The notes below the pieces were generated by a model. The model ran no database searches and had not been told where the DNA came from. It was given only the letters and a program-made list of their open reading frames with translations. From assembly GCF_003634615.1 (NCBI RefSeq), contig NZ_RBKX01000001.1:2170001-2234000 (forward strand): a stretch of 64,000 bases of DNA, written 5' to 3'. The DNA comes from Flavobacterium sp. 102 (GTDB taxonomy: Bacteria; Bacteroidota; Bacteroidia; Flavobacteriales; Flavobacteriaceae). Positions 33,770-43,108 of this stretch are shown piece after piece. The first letter of the stretch is position 1. Each line of letters starts with the position of its first letter. A program made the position numbers and the translations under genes.

Positions 33770-36145
33770 ATGAATACATCACAGTGTTTCCATTGTGGTA
33801 ATGATGTCATAAAAAAAGACGAGATTCTTTTTGACGACAGAAGTTTTTGTTGTAACGGTTGTAAAACAGTTTACGAAATCTTTAGTCAAAATGACTTGTC
33901 TTGTTATTATGATTTTCAATCGGCGCCGGGCGCTACACCACAAGATATTAAAGGCAAATATGATTTTTTAGCCAATGAAGAAATTGTCAACAAACTTCTC
34001 GAATTCCAAGAAAGTACAACAGCTATTGTTTCACTTTACATTCCTCATATTCACTGTAGTTCGTGTATTTGGATTCTGGAAAATCTACAAAGGCTTCAGC
34101 CGGGAATAGGTGCTTCTCAAGTTAATTTTCCCCATAAGAAAGTAAGAATCACTTACAATCCTGAGCAGACCAATCTCAAACAAATTGTTGAGATACTTTG
34201 TTCTATTGGCTACGAACCCTACATCAGTTTAGAAAATTTTGACGAAGGCAAAAAGAAGATTGACCGTTCCCTAATTTATAGGTTAGGAGTGGCATTCTTT
34301 TGTTTTGGAAACATCATGTTGTTATCGTTTCCCGAGTATTTTGAAGTCAATGAATTTTGGATTGAGCAATACAAGGGATTTTTCCGCTGGCTGACTTTTG
34401 CTTTGTCACTTCCGGCATTTTTGTATTCGGCTTCCATCTATTATGTGGCGGCGTGGAAAAGTATGAAACAAGGCATGTTAAACATCGAAATTCCTATCGC
34501 TTTAGGAATTGTAGTGATGTTTATTCGAAGTACAGTAGACATCGCATTTGGTTATGGTCAAGGCTTTTTTGACAGTATGTGTGGTTTGATTTTCTTTATG
34601 TTGTTGGGAAAATTGTTTCAGAAAAAAACCTATGATTTTCTTTCTTTTGAGCGCGATTATAAATCTTATTTTCCAATCGCAATCACTAAAATTTTACCCG
34701 ATGGAAAAGAAACAGCAGTTCAGGTTTACGATATAAAAAAAGGCGATAGGCTATTAATTCGCAACCAAGAATTAATTCCGGTAGACGGTATTCTGATTTC
34801 TGAAAAAGCTTCCATAGATTACAGTTTTGTAACCGGAGAAGCAGTTGCTATTGATAAAAAATCAGGCGATAAGATTTTTGCCGGCGGAAAACAATTGGGT
34901 AAAGTCATCGAAATGGAAGTCTTGTTTTCGGTGTCCCAAAGTTATTTAACCCAATTGTGGAGCAACGATGTTTTCCAGAAGAAAGTCGACCAAAAACACA
35001 AATCCATTACCGACAAAATCAGTCGTTATTTTACACCGACTTTGTTGCTATTGTCTGTAGTGTCTTTTATTTATTGGATTTTTATTGATGTTTCCACAGC
35101 TTTTAATGTATTCACTGCTATATTGATTGTTGCCTGTCCGTGTGCATTAGCGTTAACTGCTCCATTTACTTTAGGCAATGTATTACGGATTATGGGTAAC
35201 CGAAAATTATACCTTAAAAATGCCATTGTCATAGAGCAATTAGCAAAAGTGGACACCATTGTTTTCGACAAAACCGGAACCATTACCACCAATGAAAAGA
35301 CATCGATAACCTATGAAGGTATCGCTTTAAATGATTTCGAAATGAAATTATTAAAGAATGTACTAAGAGGTTCCAATCATCCGTTGAGCAGAAGATTATA
35401 TGATTTCATTCCACCACAAGATAAAATGGAAACAACTTCTTTTGAAGAGGTCATTGGGAAAGGAATTTTCGCCGAAATCGGACAGGATACGATCAAATTA
35501 GGTTCCTCACAGTTTTTGCAGCACATGAGTGAAAACACCCATAAGAAAACCAAAGTCCATGTTGAAATCAACGGCTTATATAAAGGTAGTTATGTTTTTA
35601 ACAATCAATACAGAAAAGGATTAGAACAATTGTTTGAGAATTTGGACAAAAAGTACAATTTAATTGTATTATCAGGAGACAACGACGGCGAACGCAGCAT
35701 TTTAGAAAAAATGCTTCCCGAAAAAACTACTTTGGCCTTTAACCAAAAACCCGAACAGAAATTAGCTTACATCGATAACCTTCAAAAAGAAGGTAAAAAT
35801 GTATTAATGATAGGCGATGGTCTCAATGACGCCGGTGCCTTGGCACAAAGTAATGTTGGGATTTCTATTTCTGAAAATGTGAATGTGTTTTCACCGGCTT
35901 GTGACGGAATTTTAGATGCAAGTCAGTTTGAAAAGATTGATTTCTTTTTGAAATATTCTAAAAACGCTATGATAACCATTTACTTGAGTTTTGGATTGTC
36001 ATTGCTTTATAATGTAGTCGGCTTAAGCTATGCCGTAACCGGTAATTTATTGCCAATTGTCGCTGCCATCATAATGCCCTTGAGTACGATAACCATAGTA
36101 AGTTTTGTAACCATTATGAGTAATGTTTTTGCCAACAGAAAATAA
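33770..36145 (+). CDS. ccoI: CcoI/FixI-type heavy metal P1B ATPase
   Basis: 791-residue inner-membrane copper ATPase needed for metal insertion into cbb3 oxidase. N-terminal Cys-rich segment (CFHCGNDVIKK and SFCCNGCKTVYEIF, about 5-40) is the metal-binding domain seen in these ATPases, followed by an HMA domain with HIHCSSC (about 95). Core motifs: CPC (ACPCALALTAPF), DKTGTITT with the phosphorylated Asp, and GDGLNDAGALA. The ATP-binding HP motif is present in NHPLSRRLY. Lies immediately upstream of ccoS and the oxidase genes, 73 bases apart, with an Fnr-type box at both its own promoter and the next. Confidence 0.95.
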   Translation: MNTSQCFHCGNDVIKKDEILFDDRSFCCNGCKTVYEIFSQNDLSCYYDFQSAPGATPQDIKGKYDFLANEEIVNKLLEFQESTTAIVSLYIPHIHCSSCIWILENLQRLQPGIGASQVNFPHKKVRITYNPEQTNLKQIVEILCSIGYEPYISLENFDEGKKKIDRSLIYRLGVAFFCFGNIMLLSFPEYFEVNEFWIEQYKGFFRWLTFALSLPAFLYSASIYYVAAWKSMKQGMLNIEIPIALGIVVMFIRSTVDIAFGYGQGFFDSMCGLIFFMLLGKLFQKKTYDFLSFERDYKSYFPIAITKILPDGKETAVQVYDIKKGDRLLIRNQELIPVDGILISEKASIDYSFVTGEAVAIDKKSGDKIFAGGKQLGKVIEMEVLFSVSQSYLTQLWSNDVFQKKVDQKHKSITDKISRYFTPTLLLLSVVSFIYWIFIDVSTAFNVFTAILIVACPCALALTAPFTLGNVLRIMGNRKLYLKNAIVIEQLAKVDTIVFDKTGTITTNEKTSITYEGIALNDFEMKLLKNVLRGSNHPLSRRLYDFIPPQDKMETTSFEEVIGKGIFAEIGQDTIKLGSSQFLQHMSENTHKKTKVHVEINGLYKGSYVFNNQYRKGLEQLFENLDKKYNLIVLSGDNDGERSILEKMLPEKTTLAFNQKPEQKLAYIDNLQKEGKNVLMIGDGLNDAGALAQSNVGISISENVNVFSPACDGILDASQFEKIDFFLKYSKNAMITIYLSFGLSLLYNVVGLSYAVTGNLLPIVAAIIMPLSTITIVSFVTIMSNVFANRK

Positions 36146-36154
36146 AACCCGAAG

Positions 36155-36170
36155 TATGACAAATGTCATA
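36155..36170. promoter_or_regulatory. Fnr-type box ahead of the cbb3 oxidase genes
   Basis: TATGACAAATGTCATA: perfect 7-base arms TATGACA / TGTCATA around AA. First base is 37 bases before the -7 element at 36192-36199, the same spacing as the box at 33703. Both boxes are followed by TTTTAA. Confidence 0.8.
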
Positions 36171-36191
36171 TTTTAAGAATAATCGCAGAAG

Positions 36192-36199
36192 TAATTTTG
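36192..36199 (+). promoter_or_regulatory. -7 element TAATTTTG of the ccoS-ccoNO operon
   Basis: Perfect TAnnTTTG, 19 bases before ATG 36219. No -33 TTG, consistent with dependence on the activator bound at 36155-36170. Confidence 0.65.
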
Positions 36200-36218
36200 T
36201 CTAACACAAATTAGAGGT

Positions 36219-36413
36219 ATGAGTGTCATTTATATGTTAATCTCGATAAGTATTGTAGTCGCTGTATTCTTTCTCTACGCTTTTATCAAAGCAGTAAGAG
36301 GCGGTCAATATGATGACGACTATACACCATCCGTCAGAATGCTTTTTGACGACGAGCTAGTAAAAGAAACTAACAAAAATCAAATTAATATAACCGAAGA
36401 AAAACAATTATAA
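36219..36413 (+). CDS. ccoS: cbb3 oxidase assembly protein CcoS
   Basis: 64 residues, a single membrane helix (about 3-25) followed by a charged tail containing RGGQYDD, the family hallmark (conserved Gly-Gln-Tyr-Asp-Asp). Needed for cofactor insertion into the cbb3 catalytic subunit. First gene after the Fnr-controlled promoter; 2 bases before ccoNO. Confidence 0.88.
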   Translation: MSVIYMLISISIVVAVFFLYAFIKAVRGGQYDDDYTPSVRMLFDDELVKETNKNQINITEEKQL

Positions 36414-36415
36414 TT

Positions 36416-38587
36416 ATGGAAATGCAACAATTTCAGTATGACAACAAAATTGTAAGGAACTTCATTTACGCCAGTATCGTTTTTGGTATTGTAGGTATGC
36501 TAGTTGGGCTATTATTAGCATTTATGTTTTTATTTCCCAACCTAACCAGCGGAGTTTCCTTTTTAAGTTTTGGGCGTCTTAGACCTTTACACACTAATGC
36601 AGTGATTTTCGCATTTGTGGGTAATGCCATGTTTGCCGGAGTGTACTACTCAATGCAACGTTTGTTAAAAGCCAGAATGTTTAGCGACTTGTTAAGCAAA
36701 CTTCACTTTTGGGGGTGGCAATTAATTATAGTAGCCGCGGCGATTACGTTACCGTTGGGCTATACAACTTCAAAAGAATACGCCGAATTAGAATGGCCGA
36801 TTGATATCGCTATTGCTTTGATTTGGGTTGTATTTGGTATCAATATGATTGGTACAATTATCAAAAGAAGAGAACGTCATATTTATGTGGCCATTTGGTT
36901 CTACATTGCGACTTTCGTAACTGTTGCCGTCCTTCACATATTTAACAGTTTTGAATTACCTGTTTCTGCCATGAAATCTTACTCTGTTTATGCCGGAGTG
37001 CAAGATGCCTTGGTACAATGGTGGTACGGACACAACGCTGTTGCCTTTTTCTTAACTACGCCATTCTTGGGAATGATGTACTATTTTGTGCCAAAAGCGG
37101 CTAATAGACCTGTTTATTCATACCGACTTTCTATCATTCACTTTTGGTCACTAATCTTCATCTATATTTGGGCAGGACCACACCATTTATTGTACTCTTC
37201 TTTACCTGATTGGGCACAAAACTTGGGTGTCGTATTCTCAGTAATGTTGATTGCACCGTCTTGGGGTGGTATGATTAATGGATTATTAACCCTTCGTGGG
37301 GTTTGGGATAAAGTAAGAACTGATGCAGTATTGAAATTCTTCGTAGTAGCGATTACCGGTTACGGTATGGCAACTTTTGAAGGCCCAATGCTTTCCTTGA
37401 AAAACGTAAACGCTATTGCCCACTTTACCGATTGGATTATTGCCCACGTACACGTTGGAGCTTTAGCTTGGAACGGATTTTTATCTTTCGGTATGATTTA
37501 TTGGTTGATTCCAAGAATGACTAAATCGAAATTATATTCTGAAAAATTAGCCAACTTCCACTTTTGGATTGGTACTCTAGGGATTATTCTTTATGCATTG
37601 CCAATGTATGTAGCCGGATTTACTCAGGCTTCAATGTGGAAACAATTCAAACCGGACGGCACTTTACAATATGGTAACTTCTTGGAAACGGTGACTCAAA
37701 TTATGCCAATGTACTGGATGCGTGCTATCGGTGGTACTTTGTATTTAATAGGTGTAATTGTTTTGGTTTTCAACATTGTGAAAACAGTAAAACAAGGTTC
37801 AGCAATTCAAGACGAACCAGCAGAAGCTCCGGCACTAGCTGTCATTAGTCCAAACCGTTTGAAAGGTGAAAAATGGCATGCTTGGTTAGAAAGAAAACCG
37901 GTAAGATTTATGATTTACACTACCATAGCTATTTTAATTGGTGGTTTGATTCAAATTCTGCCTACTATTTTAGTAAAATCAAATATTCCAACGATTGCCG
38001 CTGTAAAACCATATACGCCGCTTGAATTACAAGGTAGGGATTTGTATATCAGAGAAGGTTGTGTAAGCTGTCACTCTCAAATGATTCGTCCTTTCCGTTC
38101 AGAAGTTGAACGTTATGGTGAATATTCTAAATCAGGTGAAAATGTTTATGACCATCCATTCCTTTGGGGTTCTAAACGTACCGGTCCGGATTTAGCAAGA
38201 GAAGGTGTTCCAGGAAAACCATTCAATGGAGGTAGAGATGATGTTTGGCATTTCAATCATATGTATGACCCGCAAAGTATTTCTCCGGGATCAATTATGC
38301 CAAGGTACCAATGGTTGATTAAAGACAAATTAGACAATTCAACATTACAAGCTAAATTGGAAGCGATGGTAACTTTAGGAGTTCCTTATTCTGAAGAAGA
38401 AGTGGCAAATGCTCTTAAAATTTCTGATGAACAAGCGTCTAAAATAGAAGCCAAATTATTAGCAAATCCGGATATCAAAAAATCTTTTGGAAATGCAACG
38501 GTTCCGTTGAAAGACAGAGAAATTGTAGCCTTGATTGCTTATCTGCAAAGATTAGGAACAGACACACAAGTAAAATCTAAAAAATAA
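36416..38587 (+). CDS. ccoNO: cbb3-type cytochrome c oxidase subunits I and II fused (CcoN-CcoO)
   Basis: 723 residues. Residues 1-480 are a CcoN-type catalytic subunit of about twelve helices with the expected His-rich metal sites (LHTNAV, WWYGHNAVAFF, WAGPHHLLY, AHVHVGALAW). A short linker leads into CcoO (about 515-723), a membrane-anchored c-type cytochrome with heme motif CVSCH (Cys549) and the QMIRPFRSE segment. In proteobacteria CcoN and CcoO are separate; fusion is usual in Bacteroidota. High-affinity terminal oxidase under low oxygen. Confidence 0.95.
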   Translation: MEMQQFQYDNKIVRNFIYASIVFGIVGMLVGLLLAFMFLFPNLTSGVSFLSFGRLRPLHTNAVIFAFVGNAMFAGVYYSMQRLLKARMFSDLLSKLHFWGWQLIIVAAAITLPLGYTTSKEYAELEWPIDIAIALIWVVFGINMIGTIIKRRERHIYVAIWFYIATFVTVAVLHIFNSFELPVSAMKSYSVYAGVQDALVQWWYGHNAVAFFLTTPFLGMMYYFVPKAANRPVYSYRLSIIHFWSLIFIYIWAGPHHLLYSSLPDWAQNLGVVFSVMLIAPSWGGMINGLLTLRGVWDKVRTDAVLKFFVVAITGYGMATFEGPMLSLKNVNAIAHFTDWIIAHVHVGALAWNGFLSFGMIYWLIPRMTKSKLYSEKLANFHFWIGTLGIILYALPMYVAGFTQASMWKQFKPDGTLQYGNFLETVTQIMPMYWMRAIGGTLYLIGVIVLVFNIVKTVKQGSAIQDEPAEAPALAVISPNRLKGEKWHAWLERKPVRFMIYTTIAILIGGLIQILPTILVKSNIPTIAAVKPYTPLELQGRDLYIREGCVSCHSQMIRPFRSEVERYGEYSKSGENVYDHPFLWGSKRTGPDLAREGVPGKPFNGGRDDVWHFNHMYDPQSISPGSIMPRYQWLIKDKLDNSTLQAKLEAMVTLGVPYSEEEVANALKISDEQASKIEAKLLANPDIKKSFGNATVPLKDREIVALIAYLQRLGTDTQVKSKK

Positions 38588-38592
38588 GCGTC

Positions 38593-38760
38593 ATGTTGAA
38601 ATATGTAAAACACAATTTAGAAACGATTGCGGGTGTAGAAATCTACCCAATTATTTCTCTGACGATTTTCTTTACCGCTTTTGTCTTGTTCACCGTTTGG
38701 GCAATGACCTACAGCAAGGAAACTATCAAAAAAGTAAGTAACCTTCCGTTGGAAGACTAA
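38593..38760 (+). CDS. ccoQ: CcoQ-like small cbb3 oxidase subunit
   Basis: 55 residues (MLKYVKHNLETIAGVEIYPI start, ATG 38593, TAA 38758-38760), too short for simple ORF lists. One helix (about 18-40) ending VWAMTYSKE, then a basic tail, in the ccoN-ccoP interval where ccoQ normally lies. Assigned by size, helix and position. Confidence 0.78.
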   Translation: MLKYVKHNLETIAGVEIYPIISLTIFFTAFVLFTVWAMTYSKETIKKVSNLPLED

Positions 38761-38785
38761 TTATTCCAACTTTAAAAGTATAAAA

Positions 38786-39724
38786 ATGAAAAAATTATTT
38801 CCATCATACGTAAGAGTTCCACTGATTTTCGCCTTTGTTTTTGGTGCTTTGGAATATTTCATAGACTCAGGAGACCGTCCGGCTTTCATTAAGTTCCCAA
38901 TGGTTTCTCTATTTCTAGTAGTCTTCTTGTTCTTGTTGGTTGCCATCGAGATTGTGGTTAGTGCAGTTGATAATGTAACTTATCACATGCTGACTGACGA
39001 ACAACGCAAGCAATTGGAAGAAGCTCAATCGGTTTCTTTTACCGAAAGTAAATGGGTGCAAAACATCATGAAAAGCATGACCCGTTCTAAATCTATCGAA
39101 CAAGAAGCTGATGTAATGCTCGATCATGATTATGACGGTATCAAAGAATTAGACAATGTGTTGCCGCCTTGGTGGGTGAACTTGTTCTATGCAACCATTA
39201 TTTTCGGAGTGATTTACTTGGTGAGATTCCATGTAATGGATGACTACACTCAAGCTCAGGAATACGATCAGGAAGTAGCTGCAGCCAATATTGAAATTGA
39301 AAAAAACAAGCTCAATTCGCCTAAAGAGGAGATCACTTTTGACAAAGTAACTTTACTAACCGATGCTGAGAGTTTGGCTAAAGGAAAAGAAATCTATACT
39401 AATGCTTGTGCCGCATGTCACAAAGCTGATGGTGGTGGTGTTGTTGGGCCAAATTTAACTGATGACCATTGGATAAATGGAGGCGGAATTAAAAACGTTT
39501 TCAAATTAATATCCGAAGGAAGTAAAAACAACCCAACTATGGTAGGCTGGGCAAAAACTCTTGGTACTAAAGAAGTCCAAAAAGTAGCGAGTTATGTACT
39601 TAGTTTACAAGGTACAAAACCTGCTGGAGGTAAAGCAGCCGAAGGAGAAAAATGGGTAGAAGAAGCAGCGCCAAAAGCGGAAGCAGCAGTAACAACCGAC
39701 AGCACTACTGTAGTGGCAAAATAA
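38786..39724 (+). CDS. ccoP: cbb3 oxidase cytochrome c subunit CcoP
   Basis: 312 residues: two helices near the N terminus (about 10-55), the CcoP hallmark DGIKELDNVLPPWWVNLFYATIIFG-type segment with a third helix (about 120-150), and a cytochrome c domain with one heme motif CAACH (near 210) and a methionine in NPTMVGW. Classical CcoP has two hemes; only one CxxCH is present here. The tail after about 290 is rich in Ala, Glu and Lys. Confidence 0.92.
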   Translation: MKKLFPSYVRVPLIFAFVFGALEYFIDSGDRPAFIKFPMVSLFLVVFLFLLVAIEIVVSAVDNVTYHMLTDEQRKQLEEAQSVSFTESKWVQNIMKSMTRSKSIEQEADVMLDHDYDGIKELDNVLPPWWVNLFYATIIFGVIYLVRFHVMDDYTQAQEYDQEVAAANIEIEKNKLNSPKEEITFDKVTLLTDAESLAKGKEIYTNACAACHKADGGGVVGPNLTDDHWINGGGIKNVFKLISEGSKNNPTMVGWAKTLGTKEVQKVASYVLSLQGTKPAGGKAAEGEKWVEEAAPKAEAAVTTDSTTVVAK

Positions 39725-39754
39725 TTCGAATTAAATCTTTAATTCAAAAACAAA

Positions 39755-41176
39755 ATGGAAAACAATATACCGGATGAAAGTTTTAGAGACAGTATCTCCA
39801 CTATTGATGAGAAAGGGAAGCGAGTATATGTCCATCCCAAAAAGCCTTCGGGGCCGTTTTATAATAAACGAAAAATAGTCAGCTATTTATTGTTAGCCTT
39901 TTTGCTATCAGCACCGTTTATCAAAATCAATGGCAATCAGTTCTTACTCTTTAATGTAATCGACAGAAGGTTTAATATTTTCAGTTTCCCATTTTGGCCA
40001 CAAGATTTTCACCTTTTCGTAATCTCCATGATTATTGGAGTAGTGGGATTGGCCTTATTTACCGTAGCGTTCGGACGTATTTTTTGCGGTTGGTTTTGTC
40101 CGCAAACTATTTTTATGGAAATGGTTTTTCGCAGAATTGAGTTCTGGATTGATGGTGATAGAGCACAGCAAATTCGCTTGTCAAAACAGTCTTGGGATGC
40201 TGAAAAAATCAGAAAGCGTGTAACCAAATGGATAGTATTTTTCATCATTTCGTTTGTCATTGCCAATGTGTTTTTGGCCTACTTAATCGGAAGTGATGAA
40301 CTAATTGAATTCATCAAAGAAGGACCGGCGCAAAATACCGGTACGCTCATTGCTTTATTGATTTTTACAGGGGTTTTCTACTTCATTTACGCTTGGTTCA
40401 GAGAGCAAGTTTGTATAATTGCTTGCCCTTATGGTAGAATGCAAGGTGTTTTATTGGATAATAAAACCATCAATGTCGCTTATGACCATGTTCGTGGCGA
40501 AGGAGAAATCGGTCGGGCCAAATTCAATAAAAATGAAGACCGAAAAGCTTTAGGCAAAGGTGATTGCATTGATTGCAAAGTCTGCGTGCATGTTTGTCCA
40601 ACCGGAATTGACATTAGAAACGGCGTACAATTAGAATGTATCAATTGCACCGCTTGTATTGATGAATGCGATTCCATTATGGAAAAAGTTGGTTTGCCGA
40701 AAGGGTTGATTCGTTATGCAAGTGAAGATGAAATCGTAAAGAAAGAACCGTTCAAATTAACGACTAGGATGAAAGGTTACATAGCCGTTTTGACTATCTT
40801 AATTGGTGTTTTTATCGGAATGTTATTTTTGCGAAATGATGTCGAGGCCACTATTTTACATGCGCCGGGACAAATGTTCCAACATGATGGTGACAAGATT
40901 AGCAACATTTATAATTACGATATTATCAATAAAACCGAAAAGGAATTTGAGCATGTCACTTTCAAGTTAGTAGAGCCCAAAGGCGAAATCAAACTCGTAG
41001 GTAGTCCATTTGCTAAAGTGCCAAAACAAGGAATGACCAAAGGAACTTTCTTCGTCAAAATTCTGGAAAGCAATTTACAAGGCGAAAAAGTTGAATTGAA
41101 AATTGAGGTTTACAATAACAATAAATTAATCGAAACGGCGACGACCAATTTTGTGGGTCCGAGAAATTTCAACTAA
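39755..41176 (+). CDS. ccoG: Cytochrome c oxidase accessory protein CcoG (RdxA/FixG-like)
   Basis: 473 residues. Membrane helices near 40-60, 85-110, 155-180, 200-215 and 335-360 flank two 4Fe-4S motifs (CIDCKVCVHVCP and CINCTACIDECD, about 270-310), after a NapH-like FCGWFCPQT segment. The C-terminal domain (about 370-473) is Ig-like. CcoG takes part in copper reduction during cbb3 assembly. Part of the cco operon, 30 bases after ccoP. Confidence 0.94.
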   Translation: MENNIPDESFRDSISTIDEKGKRVYVHPKKPSGPFYNKRKIVSYLLLAFLLSAPFIKINGNQFLLFNVIDRRFNIFSFPFWPQDFHLFVISMIIGVVGLALFTVAFGRIFCGWFCPQTIFMEMVFRRIEFWIDGDRAQQIRLSKQSWDAEKIRKRVTKWIVFFIISFVIANVFLAYLIGSDELIEFIKEGPAQNTGTLIALLIFTGVFYFIYAWFREQVCIIACPYGRMQGVLLDNKTINVAYDHVRGEGEIGRAKFNKNEDRKALGKGDCIDCKVCVHVCPTGIDIRNGVQLECINCTACIDECDSIMEKVGLPKGLIRYASEDEIVKKEPFKLTTRMKGYIAVLTILIGVFIGMLFLRNDVEATILHAPGQMFQHDGDKISNIYNYDIINKTEKEFEHVTFKLVEPKGEIKLVGSPFAKVPKQGMTKGTFFVKILESNLQGEKVELKIEVYNNNKLIETATTNFVGPRNFN

Positions 41177-41187
41177 AAAATAGAGTC

Positions 41188-41634
41188 ATGAAAATCAATT
41201 GGGGAAAAGGAATTGTCATAGCTATTGCACTATTCATGGGCTTCATTTTATACTTTGTGGTCAAAGTACAATCAGACAGTCAATATGATAACGAAATGGT
41301 TACTGAGCAATATTATAAAAAAGAGAAACTGGTTCAGGGTAATATTGAAAGCATTCAAAATGCCAACAATCTAACAGAGAAAGTAGCTATTGATAAAAAC
41401 GCTGCAGGAGTAACAGTCAATTTCCCCAAGAATTTAGACTATTCAAAAATTAAAGGAAAAGTATCCCTATATAGACCGTCTAACCAAAAACTGGATTTTG
41501 AAATCCCTATTTCTCTGTCCGGTTTTGATTTGCTCATACCTAAAAACAATCTGGTTGACGGTCTTTGGGGTATTACTGTCGCGTGGGAATACGAAGGAAA
41601 AAGTTATTTGAATAAGGAAGAAATCTATTTCTAA
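41188..41634 (+). CDS. ccoH: FixH/CcoH family protein
   Basis: 148 residues, one N-terminal helix (about 7-25) and an extracytoplasmic beta domain. The usual segment DSQYDNEMVTEQYYKKEK follows the helix, which fits FixH. Needed for cbb3 assembly and copper delivery in other bacteria. 11 bases after ccoG. Confidence 0.85.
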   Translation: MKINWGKGIVIAIALFMGFILYFVVKVQSDSQYDNEMVTEQYYKKEKLVQGNIESIQNANNLTEKVAIDKNAAGVTVNFPKNLDYSKIKGKVSLYRPSNQKLDFEIPISLSGFDLLIPKNNLVDGLWGITVAWEYEGKSYLNKEEIYF

Positions 41635-41671
41635 CAGGTCTAACCATCTAAGAAGGCTAATAATCTAAAAA

Positions 41672-42373
41672 ATGCTTTACACCGCACTTATCTTCGGCTT
41701 AATTTCCAGTTTGCACTGTATTGGCATGTGTGGACCGATTGCTATGATGTTGCCGGTAGACAGAAATGATTCAACAAAAAAAGCATTCCAAATTCTACTT
41801 TATCACACCGGAAGATTAACATCTTACGCGACTTTAGGATTGCTTTTCGGATTATTGGGAAGAGGATTGTATCTCGCGGGAATGCAACAACGATTTTCAA
41901 TTGTCTTAGGTGTTCTGATGATTTTAATTGCGATAATTCCGGAAAAAATATTTGCCCAATACAATTTTTCTAAACCAATTTATAAAGTCATATCTAAAGT
42001 AAAAAGTAGTTTAGGAAGTCAATTCAAACGCAAAACACCTGATGCTTTTTTTACTATTGGTATTTTCAACGGCTTATTGCCTTGCGGATTGGTTTATGCA
42101 GCTTTGTTTGGTGCTATAGCGATGCAAAATGTGACTTTAGGAGTAACTTATATGGTACTTTATGGGGTAGGAACTATTCCGTTAATGAGTGCAGTGGTTT
42201 ATGTAAGCACAATTTTGTCGTTACCATTTAGAAACAAATTGCAAAAAATAGTACCTTTAATAACCGTTATTATAGGCCTTTTATTTGTATTGCGAGGCAT
42301 GGGTTTAGATATCGCTTATGTTTCACCCAGCAATTTAAATTTATTTGTCCAAGCAAATGCCAATTGTCATTAG
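41672..42373 (+). CDS. SafE/UreH-like membrane protein (TauE-type), cco operon
   Basis: 233 residues, six helices; two half-repeats, the first with SLHCIGMCGPIAMMLP, the second with NGLLPCGLVYAALFGA (cysteines typical of UreH/DsbD-like transporters). Often lies at the end of cco clusters and may handle copper or cysteine-related export; this is inferred from position. A degenerate copy of the AATCTAAGAAG repeat lies before it. Confidence 0.82.
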   Translation: MLYTALIFGLISSLHCIGMCGPIAMMLPVDRNDSTKKAFQILLYHTGRLTSYATLGLLFGLLGRGLYLAGMQQRFSIVLGVLMILIAIIPEKIFAQYNFSKPIYKVISKVKSSLGSQFKRKTPDAFFTIGIFNGLLPCGLVYAALFGAIAMQNVTLGVTYMVLYGVGTIPLMSAVVYVSTILSLPFRNKLQKIVPLITVIIGLLFVLRGMGLDIAYVSPSNLNLFVQANANCH

Positions 42374-42419
42374 TAAACAAACCACTTTAAACAATAATTA
42401 ACACTTAAACTCCCAACCC

Positions 42420-42650
42420 ATGGAAAAACACGATTTATTACATGAATTTCCTGAATTTAAAGATAGAATTCACGAACTGAAAATTTCAGATGCACACTTC
42501 AGAACTTTATTTGATGAGTATCACGAAATTGAACACCAAATTCACCGAATCAATATGGGTTCGGAAATAGCCAACGACAATTTTGTGCATGAATTAAAGG
42601 CCAAATTGTTATTCCTCAAAGACGAACTTTACGCCCATTTGAATAAATAG
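42420..42650 (+). CDS. DUF465 (YdcH-like) small protein
   Basis: 76 residues, all helical, with two charged amphipathic helices and a long heptad-like pattern (HELKISDAHFRTLFDEYHEIEHQIHRIN), typical of DUF465. Function unknown. Downstream of the cco operon and followed by a strong terminator. Confidence 0.82.
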   Translation: MEKHDLLHEFPEFKDRIHELKISDAHFRTLFDEYHEIEHQIHRINMGSEIANDNFVHELKAKLLFLKDELYAHLNK

Positions 42651-42674
42651 ATTGATAAGTTAATTGAGTTGTTA

Positions 42675-42702
42675 GCCACGTTGAAAGACGTGGTTTTTTT
42701 AT
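42675..42702 (+). terminator. Intrinsic terminator after the cco/DUF465 genes
   Basis: CCACGT / ACGTGG stem with a six-base loop (42677-42694) followed by a run of T. Confidence 0.9.
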
Positions 42703-42745
42703 GGTGATTTTTCTTTTCCTACCACCAACTTTAAACTCAAAAATT

Positions 42746-43106
42746 TCACCATAAAAATAAACTCGCTAATCCTAATATCGCAGGAACCGCTTGTACGTAA
42801 AAAATTCTTTTAGAAGCGGTTAATGCTCCGTAAATTCCGGCTACAAGTACACAACTTGAAAAATAATGCTATATTTTTACTCCAATCAGTATTAGTAATT
42901 ATTAGTGACCAAATCAAACCGGCGGCGAGAAAGCCGTTGTATAAACCTTGATTGGCAGCCATGACTTTAGTTTTTTCAAATTGGTCTGCGGGAATGGTTT
43001 TAAAAACTTTGCGTCCGCGAGTCGTCCAAGCAAACATTTCGAGCCATAGAATGTAAAGGTGTAATGCCGCTACAAATCCAATGATAATCTGTGATGGTAA
43101 ATTCAT
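42746..43106 (-). pseudogene. DUF1304 membrane protein, frameshifted
   Basis: The open frame ends early at 42810 with an unlikely tail after NIALFF. Reading one base on (around 42855-42862) restores a normal DUF1304 C terminus, SCVLVAGIYGALTASKRIFY and on to the stop at 42746-42748, for about 120 residues. So a one-base insertion, or a sequencing error in a T-rich stretch, breaks the gene. Otherwise it is four helices, first MNLPSQIIIGFVAALHLYIL. It lies 2 bases after the TMEM175 gene. Confidence 0.8.
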
Positions 43107-43108
43107 GG

